Shown: one piece after another, positions 54,945 to 64,000 of the stretch
How the letters are laid out: each line of letters begins with the position of its first letter
How positions within the stretch are numbered: the first letter of the stretch is position 1
DNA from: Mycobacterium shigaense
Lineage (GTDB): Bacteria > Actinomycetota > Actinomycetes > Mycobacteriales > Mycobacteriaceae
NCBI RefSeq assembly: GCF_002356315.1
Contig: NZ_AP018164.1
Location: 3,162,001 to 3,226,000, forward strand
Length of the DNA stretch: 64,000 bases
Reading direction: 5' to 3'
Notes under the pieces: generated by a model
Told to the model about the DNA's origin: nothing
What the model saw: only the letters and a program-made list of their open reading frames with translations
The model's database searches: none
Program-made: the position numbers and the translations under genes

Positions 54945-56659
54945 CCGTAACGCTGACCTTCCAATGCGCGAGAGCGCCGTACTTGACGCCGACCGGCTGC
55001 CACATCGGCATGGCGCCGGCGAGATCCATGATGCCCTGAGTGGGTGGCCTGGCGGGCACCCGTTCGGGGGAAAGCCGGCCGCATCGGCGGATCGGCGTTG
55101 CGCCTCGACGTTTTGGCAGACGGTATGGCGGCCTTGCGCGCAGGCGGCTGAGGGGCCTTGCGGCCCTTGCCCTGGGCGGGCGACCGGGTCGGCTGCGCGC
55201 TGCTGCGCTTGCGGTCGCGGAACGCCTCGATGCGCGGCGGCGTGTACGGCTCGGGCGGCGGCAACCGCAGCAGCCGATTCATCTTGTCATCACGCCCGGC
55301 CCGCAGCGCGGCAACCGCGTCAGGCTCGTGCCGAGCCGCGTTCGCCATCAGGCCTATCATGAAAAGCGTTGCCGCCGTTGATGTTCCACCAGCCGAGATG
55401 AGAGGTAACTGCAGGCCGGTCACCGGCAGCACGCCGATCACGTAACCGATGTTGATGAACGCCTGACCCAGCACCCACATCGTCGTGGTGGCGGTCAGCA
55501 AACGCAAGAACGGGTCGGCCGAGCGGCGTGCGATCCGCATGCCCGTATAGGCGAACAACCCGAACAGCCCCAGCAGGGCGAACGCGCCGACGAAGCCGAG
55601 TTCCTCGCCGATGATCGCGAAGATGAAGTCGTTGTGCGCGTTGGGCAGGTAGTTCCATTTCGCGACGCCCTGGCCCAGGCCGTCCCCGAAGACCCCGCCG
55701 TGCGCCAGTGCGAACTTTGCCTGCCGAGCCTGATAGCCGGTGTCCATCGGGTCGTTCTCCGGATCCAGCCAGGAGCGCACCCGGTCCGACCGGTAACCGG
55801 CAGACATCGCCAAGACCGCGCCGGCCATGAACACCGCCAGCAGCGAGGTGCCGAAGACGCGCAGCGGCAACCCGGCGTACCACAGCAACGCCAGCAGGAT
55901 GATGCCCAGCGACACCGTCTGCCCCAGGTCGGGCTGGGCCACGATCAGCGCCAGCGCGATGATCGCGGCGGGCACCAACGGAACCAGCATCTCGCGCAGC
56001 GCGGCCCGTTCCAGGCGTCGGCTGGCCAGCAGGTGCGCACCCCAGATCGCGAACGCGATCTTGGCCAGCTCGGAGGGCTGCATCGAGAAGCCCGCGATGA
56101 CGAACCACTTCCGCGAGCCGTTGGCCAGATGGCCGATGCCGGGAACCAGCACCAGCACCAGCAAGATGATGGTCACCACGTAGCCGGTGAAAGCCACTCG
56201 CCGCAGGAACCGCACCGACATCCGCATCGCGACGTAGGCCGCCACCAGGCCGATGACCGTCCAGAGCACCTGCTTGCCGAAGATCACCCACGCCGAACCG
56301 TCTGCGCCGTAGGACCGCACACCCGACGCCGACAGCACCATGATCAGGCCGAGCGTCGTCAGCAGCGTCGCGACGGCGATGATCAGGTGAAACGAGGTCA
56401 TGGGCCGACCCAGCCAGGTGCCGACGCGGGCCCGAGCGTTGCTGAACTGCGCCGTGGCGGGCGCTTTCGCCGGGGCCGTCGCCGACGTGTCGTGGACGCC
56501 GGAGTCGTCCGGCGTCGCGATGGCATCCGTCGTGGCCTCGGTATCGGCCTCCGAATAGGCGGCGCGCTGCTCGGCTGAAGCGTCCGCGCCCGCATCGGCC
56601 GGCGCGGCGTCGACGGCCCTGTTGCCCCGGCGCATCAGCCGGGTCAGTTTCTTCGCCAC
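54941..56659 (-). CDS. ftsW: SEDS peptidoglycan glycosyltransferase FtsW
   Basis: This 572-residue protein starts at GTG 56659. A disordered cytoplasmic N-terminus of about 75 residues is followed by about 10 membrane helices (90-455). SEDS motifs are N-G-S-R-K-W, Q-P-S-E-L-A-K, Q-P-D-L-G-Q-T, the catalytic-loop W-L-D-P-E-N-D-P and I-S-A-G-G-T-S. The C-terminal basic tail (about 470-572) is long, as in mycobacterial FtsW. It polymerises septal glycan with its cognate PBP. It begins 6 nt after the murD stop. Confidence 0.96.
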   Translation of the reverse strand: MAKKLTRLMRRGNRAVDAAPADAGADASAEQRAAYSEADTEATTDAIATPDDSGVHDTSATAPAKAPATAQFSNARARVGTWLGRPMTSFHLIIAVATLLTTLGLIMVLSASGVRSYGADGSAWVIFGKQVLWTVIGLVAAYVAMRMSVRFLRRVAFTGYVVTIILLVLVLVPGIGHLANGSRKWFVIAGFSMQPSELAKIAFAIWGAHLLASRRLERAALREMLVPLVPAAIIALALIVAQPDLGQTVSLGIILLALLWYAGLPLRVFGTSLLAVFMAGAVLAMSAGYRSDRVRSWLDPENDPMDTGYQARQAKFALAHGGVFGDGLGQGVAKWNYLPNAHNDFIFAIIGEELGFVGAFALLGLFGLFAYTGMRIARRSADPFLRLLTATTTMWVLGQAFINIGYVIGVLPVTGLQLPLISAGGTSTAATLFMIGLMANAARHEPDAVAALRAGRDDKMNRLLRLPPPEPYTPPRIEAFRDRKRSSAQPTRSPAQGKGRKAPQPPARKAAIPSAKTSRRNADPPMRPAFPRTGARQATHSGHHGSRRRHADVAAGRRQVRRSRALEGQRYG

Positions 56660-56665
56660 GCGCGC

Positions 56666-58117
56666 CTACTGCTGCGCCGCGCGGACGGCCGCCGCGAAGG
56701 CGTCACCGCGGTCGGCGTAACCGGTGAACTGGTCGAACGATGCGCCCGCCGGCGCCAGCAACACGGTGTCGCCCGGCTTGGCCAGCTCCCGGGCCGCGGC
56801 GACCACCGCGGTCATGACCCGGGTGCCGAGTTTCACATCAGACTCATCTGTCACATCTGCACCAGGAATCACAACAGTCGCATTCATACCAGCATCCTCG
56901 CCTGTCACAACCTGGACGACGGGGACATCCGGCGCGTGTCGCGATAACGCCTCTGCAACCTCTTGGCGATCCTGGCCAATGAGCACGGCGCCGACCAGCC
57001 GCGACGCGACTCGGGCCACCTCGGCATCGACCGATGCGCCCTTCAGCAGACCGCCGGCCACCCACACCACGCGGGGGTAGGCCAGGATCGACGCCTCGGC
57101 GGCGTGCGGGTTGGTGGCCTTGGAATCGTCGACGTATCGGATGCCGTCGGCGACGAGCACCACCTCGGCCCGATGCCGGCCCACCCGGAACGAGGCGATC
57201 GCCGCCGCGATCGCCACCGCGGGCACGTCCACGCAGCGGGCCAGCGCCGCGGCGGCCAGCGCGTCGAGCACGCCGACGGGCCCCGGCACGGGGATCGAGT
57301 CGACCGGCAGCAGCGTCAGGTCGTCGGCGAAGGCGCGGTCGACCAGCTGCCCGTCGCGCACCCCGAGCTCCCCGGCCGCCGGTTCGCCGAGCCGGAAACC
57401 GGCCTGCACCGGCGCGGCCGCGGTGTCCAGCAGGGCGGCGGCCCGGGCGTCGTCGAGGCCGACGACGGCCACCCGGCCATCGAGCACCCGGGCCTTCGCC
57501 GCGGTGTACTCCGCCATCGTCGAATGCCAATCCAGATGGTCCTCGGCGATGTTGAGCACCACCCCCGCCTCGGGCCGCAGCGACGGCGCCCAGAACAGTT
57601 GGAAGCTCGACAGCTCGACGGCCAGCACGTCGGCGGGCTGTTCGAGGACGTCGAGCACCGGATCGCCGATGTTGCCGCACAGCACGCTGCGCACGCCGCC
57701 CGCCGTCAGCATGGCGTGCAGCATCGATGTCGTCGTCGTCTTGCCGTTGGTCCCGGTCACCACCAACCAGCGGCGCGGCGGCCCGTAGCGACCCGCGGAG
57801 TCCAGGCGCCAGGCCAATTCGACGTCGCCCCAGATGGGGACGCCCGCCGCCGCGGCCGCCGCCAGCACGGGCGCCGACGGATGAAACCCGGGACTGGTGA
57901 CCACCAGCGCGTAGCCGGCGATCCGGGCGGCCGCGCTCGCGGGATCGACTGTCGCGACTCCGCTTTCGGCATACGGGCGCAGCATGGCCGGATCGTCGTC
58001 GCACAGGGTCGGCGCGGCGCCGAATCGCTGCAGCGCGGCCAGGATTGCCCGTCCGGTCACCCGCGCGCCGGCGATCAGCACGGGCGCACCGGGCGCTAGG
58101 GGGTCGAGCCCGCTCAC
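56666..58117 (-). CDS. murD: UDP-N-acetylmuramoylalanine--D-glutamate ligase
   Basis: The frame opens at 58174, but GTG 58117, one base after the mraY stop, gives the usual 483 residues ([10 protein letters not shown]). Motifs are [11 protein letters not shown], the ATP loop [21 protein letters not shown] and the C-terminal [12 protein letters not shown]. It adds D-Glu to UDP-MurNAc-L-Ala. It lies between mraY and ftsW in the cell-wall operon. Confidence 0.96.
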   Translation of the reverse strand: MSGLDPLAPGAPVLIAGARVTGRAILAALQRFGAAPTLCDDDPAMLRPYAESGVATVDPASAAARIAGYALVVTSPGFHPSAPVLAAAAAAGVPIWGDVELAWRLDSAGRYGPPRRWLVVTGTNGKTTTTSMLHAMLTAGGVRSVLCGNIGDPVLDVLEQPADVLAVELSSFQLFWAPSLRPEAGVVLNIAEDHLDWHSTMAEYTAAKARVLDGRVAVVGLDDARAAALLDTAAAPVQAGFRLGEPAAGELGVRDGQLVDRAFADDLTLLPVDSIPVPGPVGVLDALAAAALARCVDVPAVAIAAAIASFRVGRHRAEVVLVADGIRYVDDSKATNPHAAEASILAYPRVVWVAGGLLKGASVDAEVARVASRLVGAVLIGQDRQEVAEALSRHAPDVPVVQVVTGEDAGMNATVVIPGADVTDESDVKLGTRVMTAVVAAARELAKPGDTVLLAPAGASFDQFTGYADRGDAFAAAVRAAQQ

Positions 58118-58118
58118 G

Positions 58119-59198
58119 TCAGGCCCCGACTGCGCCGAGCCACTCACCGTAGAACAGCGCCACGCCCAGGCCACAGGTGATCGCGGTAAGCAGCCAGAAG
58201 CGGATGATCACCGTGGTTTCGGCCCAGCCGCTCAACTCGAAGTGGTGGTGGAAGGGCGCCATCCGGAATACCCGTCGCCCGGTCGTGCGGAAGGCCAGTA
58301 TCTGCAGCACCACCGAGCCGGCCTCGGCGACGAACAACGAACCCAGCACCACCGCCAGGATTTCGGTGCGGCTGGTGACCGACAGGCCCGCGATGATGCC
58401 GCCGAGCGCCAGCGAGCCGGTGTCTCCCATGAAGATCTTGGCCGGCGCGGCGTTCCACCACAGAAAGCCGATGCAGGCGCCCGCGGTGGCGGCCGCCACG
58501 ATCGCCAGGTCCAGCGGGTCGCGCACGTTGTAGCAGCCCAGGCCCGGCGCGGTGACGCACGCGTTGCGGTACTGCCAGAAGGTGACCAGCACGTAGGCGC
58601 CGGTGACCATCGCCATGGTGCCGGCGGCCAACCCGTCCAGGCCGTCGGTGAAGTTCACCGCGTTGGACCAGGAAGTGACGATGACCACGCAGAACAGCAC
58701 GAACAGCGCGGGAGTCAGCGTGACGGTGGCGATCTCACGCACGTAGGACAGATCGGGGCTGCCCGGCGTCAGGCCACTGGCATTGTGGAATCCCAGCACC
58801 AGCACCCCGAACAGCACCGCGGCGCTGATCTGCCCGACCGTCTTGGCGGTCTTGTTCAGCCCGAGGTTGCGCGAGCGCCGGATCTTGATCAGGTCGTCGA
58901 GGAAGCCGACGCCGCCCAGGACGGTTGCCAGGCCCAGCACCAGCAGACCGGACGCGGACACGCCCTCGCCGTCGAACGCCAGCCCGGCCAGGTGGGTGCC
59001 CAGGTAACCCGCCCAGATGCCTGCCACGATGGCGACGCCACCCATCGACGGGGTGCCGCGTTTGGCGTGGTGGCTGGGCGGGCCGTCCTCGCGCGTCTGA
59101 TGGCCGAAGCCCTGGCGGGTGAACAGCCGGATCAGCGCGGGCGTTAACAGGATCGACACCATCAGCGCGATGGCGACGGCGATCAGGATCTGCCTCAC
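58119..59198 (-). CDS. mraY: Phospho-MurNAc-pentapeptide transferase
   Basis: This 359-residue protein has ten predicted helices, starting at GTG 59198 (GTGA overlap with murF). Signatures are G-T-P-S-M-G-G-V, the Asp-rich [32 protein letters not shown] and the P-F-H-H-H-F-E loop. It transfers phospho-MurNAc-pentapeptide to decaprenyl phosphate to make lipid I (murX in M. tuberculosis nomenclature). Confidence 0.98.
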   Translation of the reverse strand: MRQILIAVAIALMVSILLTPALIRLFTRQGFGHQTREDGPPSHHAKRGTPSMGGVAIVAGIWAGYLGTHLAGLAFDGEGVSASGLLVLGLATVLGGVGFLDDLIKIRRSRNLGLNKTAKTVGQISAAVLFGVLVLGFHNASGLTPGSPDLSYVREIATVTLTPALFVLFCVVIVTSWSNAVNFTDGLDGLAAGTMAMVTGAYVLVTFWQYRNACVTAPGLGCYNVRDPLDLAIVAAATAGACIGFLWWNAAPAKIFMGDTGSLALGGIIAGLSVTSRTEILAVVLGSLFVAEAGSVVLQILAFRTTGRRVFRMAPFHHHFELSGWAETTVIIRFWLLTAITCGLGVALFYGEWLGAVGA

Positions 59199-60753
59199 GG
59201 GCGAGCCCCGGCGTCCGAGTCATCTGGGTCTTCGGCGGCCAGCGCCTCCGCCAGCGCACCCAGCCCGGCCGCGTTGGACGCCTTGACCAACACCACGTCG
59301 CCGGGCTGTACCTCGGCACGCAACAGGGCCAGGGCGGCATCGCTGTCGGCCACCTGTCGAGCCCCCCTGTCCCCGGGGGCACCCCAGGAGCCCCATGCCC
59401 CTTCCAAGACCGCTGCGTGGTGCATGGCGCTCATCGACCTCCCCATTCCCACGACAACGAGTCGAGACACATCTAAGCGCACTGCCAGACGACCGATGCC
59501 ATCGTGCTCGGATATCGCATCGTCGCCGAGTTCGGCCATTTCGCCGAGCACCGCCCAGCTGCGCCGGGGAGGAGCGCCCGGTTGCTGCCCACCGTGGGCG
59601 ATCCAGGCCAGCGCCTGCAGCCCGGCCCGCATCGAGTCGGGGTTGGCGTTGTAGGCATCGTCGATCACCGTGACCCCGTCGGCGCGCGTGGTGACCTGCA
59701 TCCGGTGCCGCGACACCGGGCCCGTGGCGGCCAGCGCCTCGGCCACCTGCTCGACACTGGCGCCGCAGTGCAGCGCGACCGCGCCCGCGCACAGCGCGTT
59801 CGTGACCTGGTGGTCGCCGTACACCCCGAGTTGGACCTCCGCCTGGGCGCCTTTGGCATGCAACGTAAAGCGCGGCCGGGCCAACTCGTCCAGCGACACG
59901 CCCTCGGCCCACACGTCGCTGGGACCGGAGTCGGTGGCGCTCGACCGGCTCACCTGGATCACCCGGGCCGCGGTCTGGGCGGCCATCGCCGCCACCGCCG
60001 GGTCGTCGACGTTGAGGACGACCGCCCCGGAAGACGGAACCGCTTGCGGCAGTTCGGCTTTGGTTCTGGCAATGGCTTCGCGTGAGCCGAACTCACCCAG
60101 GTGCGCGGTGCCGACGTTGAGCACTACCCCGATCGCGGGCTGGGCAATCCTCGCCAGCGCGGCGATGTTGCCGGGATGGCGCGCCGACATCTCCAGGATC
60201 AGGTAGTCGGTGCGACGGGTCGCGCGCAACACCGTCCAGGGATGACCCAGCTCGTTGTTGAACGAGCCCGGCGGCGCGACCACCTCGCCCAGCGGGGCCA
60301 GGACCGCGGCCACCAAATCCTTGGTCGACGTCTTTCCCGACGAGCCGGTGATCCCGACGATGGTCAGCCCGTCGGCCACCAGCTCGGTGGCCACCGTGGC
60401 GGCCAGCTTGGCCAACGCGGCCAGCACCGCCGCGCCCGAGCCGTCGGCGTCGTGCTCGAGCACCCCGGCGCGGCCGACGGAGTTGTCGGGCCGTTCCGGC
60501 CGGACCACGATGGCCGGCACGCCGACCGGACGGGCGGCCAGCACCGCCGCCGCGCCGGCCGCGACCGCCGAGGCCGCGTGATCGTGCCCGTCCGACCGCG
60601 CCCCGGGCAGCGCCAGGAACAGCCCGCCGGGGCCGACGGCGCGCGAGTCGAATTCGACGGTCCCGGTGACGCGCAGCTGCGCCGCGTCTTCGGGCGAGAT
60701 GTCGGCCAGCGTGCCGCCGACGATGCCGGCGATCTGGGCGACGGTCAGCTCGA

Positions 60754-60757
<4 letters not shown>
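59195..60757 (-). CDS. murF: UDP-MurNAc-tripeptide--D-Ala-D-Ala ligase
   Basis: The frame extends to 61321 inside murE, but ATG 60757 (ATGA overlap with the murE stop) gives 520 residues ([10 protein letters not shown]). Motifs are F-D-S-R, the ATP loop [19 protein letters not shown] and [12 protein letters not shown] Gly/Trp-rich insertion ([12 protein letters not shown]) near residue 465 coincides with a GC-rich low-complexity DNA patch at 59360-59400. Confidence 0.97.
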
Positions 60758-62346
<1,589 letters not shown>

Positions 62347-62406
62347 GACACCCTACCGACACCCGGCCACCCGGTAGGCACGCCCGCGCGGCACAGCCCG
62401 GTCACG

Positions 62407-63021
62407 TCAACGCGGCGATTCGGGCATCCGAGCGCCCACCAGCGGCAGAAAGATCGTGTCGACGATCTCTTCGATGGCCTCGTCGGTCAGCGGCCGCAAC
62501 GTCATCAGGATTTCGTGACGCCACAGATCGGCGGGTAACCGCCCGATTCGCTCGGTCACGCGGTCGCGCTCGATCTCGCCTCGATCGATGGCCCGCTGCA
62601 GTGCCTGCTCCATGGCGGAGTCCCGGCCACCGCGGACAAAGGCGCTGAGGTCGGCCAAGCTGGTGCCGGTTTCGCGATAGAGGCTGCCGAGCTGGCTGAA
62701 CACCTGCGCCGCCAACCCGATCCTGACCTTGTTGGCTTCCCGCAGCAGGCCGATGACGTCGCCTCGCAGGCTGCCGGTGTCGGGGGCAACCACCACGTCT
62801 TTGCCCGCCGCATGGGCCAATGTCGCAATGACGAGCTCCTGCTTGCTGGACCAGCGGCGGTACAGCACGGCGCGGCTGGTGCCGGCCCGCACGGCGACGG
62901 CGTCGATGGTGAAGTCGTCGTAGCCACGCTCGGTCAACTCGGCCCACGCCGAGTCCAGCAGCGCCTCCTGCAGCGCACGCCCTCGCCGGCGCTGTGGCGC
63001 GACAATCGGATTAAGAGACAT
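62407..63021 (-). CDS. TetR-family regulator
   Basis: This 204-residue protein has the TetR HTH at about 15-62: L-L-D-S-A-W-A-E-L-T-E-R-G-Y-D-D-F-T-I-D-A-V-A, then R-A-G-T-S-R-A-V-L-Y-R-R-W-S-S-K. The C-terminal ligand domain has helices rich in Arg/Glu. An AGGAAACGC Shine-Dalgarno precedes ATG 63021. It is divergent from an FAD monooxygenase and probably represses it; the shared 71-nt region has imperfect inverted repeats. M. tuberculosis has a TetR gene (Rv2160c) in the comparable place. Confidence 0.9.
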   Translation of the reverse strand: MSLNPIVAPQRRRGRALQEALLDSAWAELTERGYDDFTIDAVAVRAGTSRAVLYRRWSSKQELVIATLAHAAGKDVVVAPDTGSLRGDVIGLLREANKVRIGLAAQVFSQLGSLYRETGTSLADLSAFVRGGRDSAMEQALQRAIDRGEIERDRVTERIGRLPADLWRHEILMTLRPLTDEAIEEIVDTIFLPLVGARMPESPR

Positions 63022-63040
63022 TGCGTTTCCTAACGCCAGG

Positions 63041-63074
63041 GCTTAGGTTCTAGGGTACAACCCGTATCTTAAAG
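63041..63074. promoter_or_regulatory. Candidate TetR operator
   Basis: GGGT-ACA-ACCC (63053-63063) sits at the centre of a longer imperfect inverted repeat (TTAG... to ...CTTAA). It lies between the divergent TetR and monooxygenase starts. Confidence 0.4.
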
Positions 63075-63092
63075 TGAGAAGGTGGCGATCCC

Positions 63093-64000
63093 ATGCGGAT
63101 TCTCGTCTCCGGTGCCGGCGTCGCGGGCCTGAGCGCGGCGATCAACCTCGGCGCCGACGGCCACGACGTCACCCTCGTCGAACGCGCCGACCATCTGCGC
63201 GTCAACGGATCCCCCATCGACATCCGCGGTGACTCGATTGCCGTCGCCGACAAGATGGGCGTACTCACCGAGATCCTCGACCACCGCATCGACATGACCG
63301 AGCGCGTGCAGTTCGTCGACGCCAACGGCGCCGTGGTCGCCGAAATCCCCGAGGACCTCGGCGACTCCCCCGACGACATCGAAATCCCGCGCGAAGACCT
63401 CACCAACATCCTGCACAGGCGCCTCGGGCCGTCGGCCAAGCTGCGGTTCTGTGAATCGATCACCGAGATCGGCGACGACGGCCGCGGCGTCGACGTCCGA
63501 TTCAGCTCGGGCGCGGCCGAACGCTACGACCTGGTCGTGGGCGCCGACGGAATGCATTCCGCCGTCCGCCGGCTCACGTTCGGGCCCGAGCAACAGTTTC
63601 TCCACCACCTCGGCTTCTACATCGCACTGGCCAACCTGCCCGACTACACGCCATCCGGGCGCAACAACCCGATGTACAACTTCCCGGGCCACCTGGCCGG
63701 CATCGCCACCTATCGCGATAAAGCATTGGCGGTCTTGATCTTTCGCTCGCCTTGGATCGACTACGACTATCATGACCCGGCGGCACAGCAGCGGATCCTT
63801 TCCGATGCGTTTGCCGGCCACAGCGAATGGCGGGTCCCCGAGTTGGTCGCCGCCGCGGTCACGGACCCCGAGCTCTATTTCGATTCGGTCAGCCAGATCC
63901 ACATGCCGCGTTGGCATCGCGGTCACGTCGTCCTGGTCGGCGATGCCGCGCACTGCGCCTCGCCGCTGTCCGGGCGAGGCACCGCCCTCGCACTGACAGG
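63093..64000 (+). CDS. FAD-dependent monooxygenase, 3' partial
   Basis: The frame starts at ATG 63093, preceded by GAGAAGG, and stays open to the end of the window (about 302 codons). The Rossmann motif G-A-G-V-A-G-L-S-A-A is at about 7-16, ending in V-E-R-A. V-V-G-A-D-G-M-H-S-A-V-R-R (the DG motif) is at about 149-161, and V-V-L-V-G-D-A-A-H-C-A-S-P (the GD motif) at about 277-289. This is the PHBH-type, TetX-like hydroxylase fold. The substrate is unknown. Control by the divergent TetR is likely. Confidence 0.9.
   Translation, partial: MRILVSGAGVAGLSAAINLGADGHDVTLVERADHLRVNGSPIDIRGDSIAVADKMGVLTEILDHRIDMTERVQFVDANGAVVAEIPEDLGDSPDDIEIPREDLTNILHRRLGPSAKLRFCESITEIGDDGRGVDVRFSSGAAERYDLVVGADGMHSAVRRLTFGPEQQFLHHLGFYIALANLPDYTPSGRNNPMYNFPGHLAGIATYRDKALAVLIFRSPWIDYDYHDPAAQQRILSDAFAGHSEWRVPELVAAAVTDPELYFDSVSQIHMPRWHRGHVVLVGDAAHCASPLSGRGTALALT

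Overview
The window looks like a chromosome segment of a high-GC, slow-growing nontuberculous Mycobacterium, with the M. avium complex or a relative most likely. The evidence is an mce operon, the mycothiol ligase mshC, DivIVA/Wag31, many GTG starts and GTGA/ATGA overlaps, TANNNT -10 boxes, and a gene order that closely follows M. tuberculosis Rv2124c to Rv2160c (recalled from memory, not searched).

Layout. 1-7168 (+): the distal part of an mce operon, from mceB (5' end outside the window) through mceC, mceD, mceE and mceF to a Mce-associated membrane protein and a secreted DUF3298-like protein. 7185-12725 (-): a YtcJ-like amidohydrolase and metH. 13053-25731: a PAC2 protein, an AnsP-type permease, two poorly known mycobacterial genes, an SDR, mshC, cysQ, four conserved genes (SCO1664-like, DUF3090, a histidine phosphatase and a Rv2137c-like protein), then lppL, DUF5703 and pyrD. 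25733-29863 (-): a two-gene DUF222/HNH unit behind an altered SOS box, an alpha/beta hydrolase broken by an amber codon, a PEBP protein and an M20 peptidase. 29995-30302: a 47-residue lipoprotein and tRNA-Leu(GAG).

30285-39087 is an integrative element inserted at the 3' end of tRNA-Leu, bounded by identical 21-bp repeats. It encodes a large serine integrase, a small protein in the usual xis position, a RepSA-type initiator truncated by an IS3-family element, a HEPN-motif protein, a winged-helix-like protein and a type IV (AbiE/MenAT-like) toxin-antitoxin pair. All of its genes except the transposase lie on the minus strand. It resembles a decayed actinomycete integrative element carrying defence-type cargo. 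39.1-44.7 kb is a second accessory stretch with HxlR/aldo-keto reductase, MarR/frameshifted PEBP, a methyltransferase, an oxalate decarboxylase, a relic of another serine-integrase 3' end and an IS-end relic.

45020-62346 returns to the conserved backbone: a phosphoribosyltransferase, a small membrane protein, then, on the minus strand, the division and cell-wall cluster. In transcription order this is murE, murF, mraY, murD, ftsW, murG, murC, ftsQ, ftsZ, pgeF, yggS, sepF, yggT and wag31. The Mur enzymes build lipid I and II, FtsW/FtsQ/FtsZ/SepF form the septum, and Wag31 directs polar growth. The window ends in a TetR gene divergent from an FAD monooxygenase that runs off the right edge.

The strongest second-look items are the integrase whose stop codon is supplied by the integration site, the colinear HEPN/winged-helix/type IV TA cargo, the SOS box with an apparent 4-nt duplication, two disrupted genes, a Wag31 lacking the Thr73 phosphosite, and several predicted leaderless starts.
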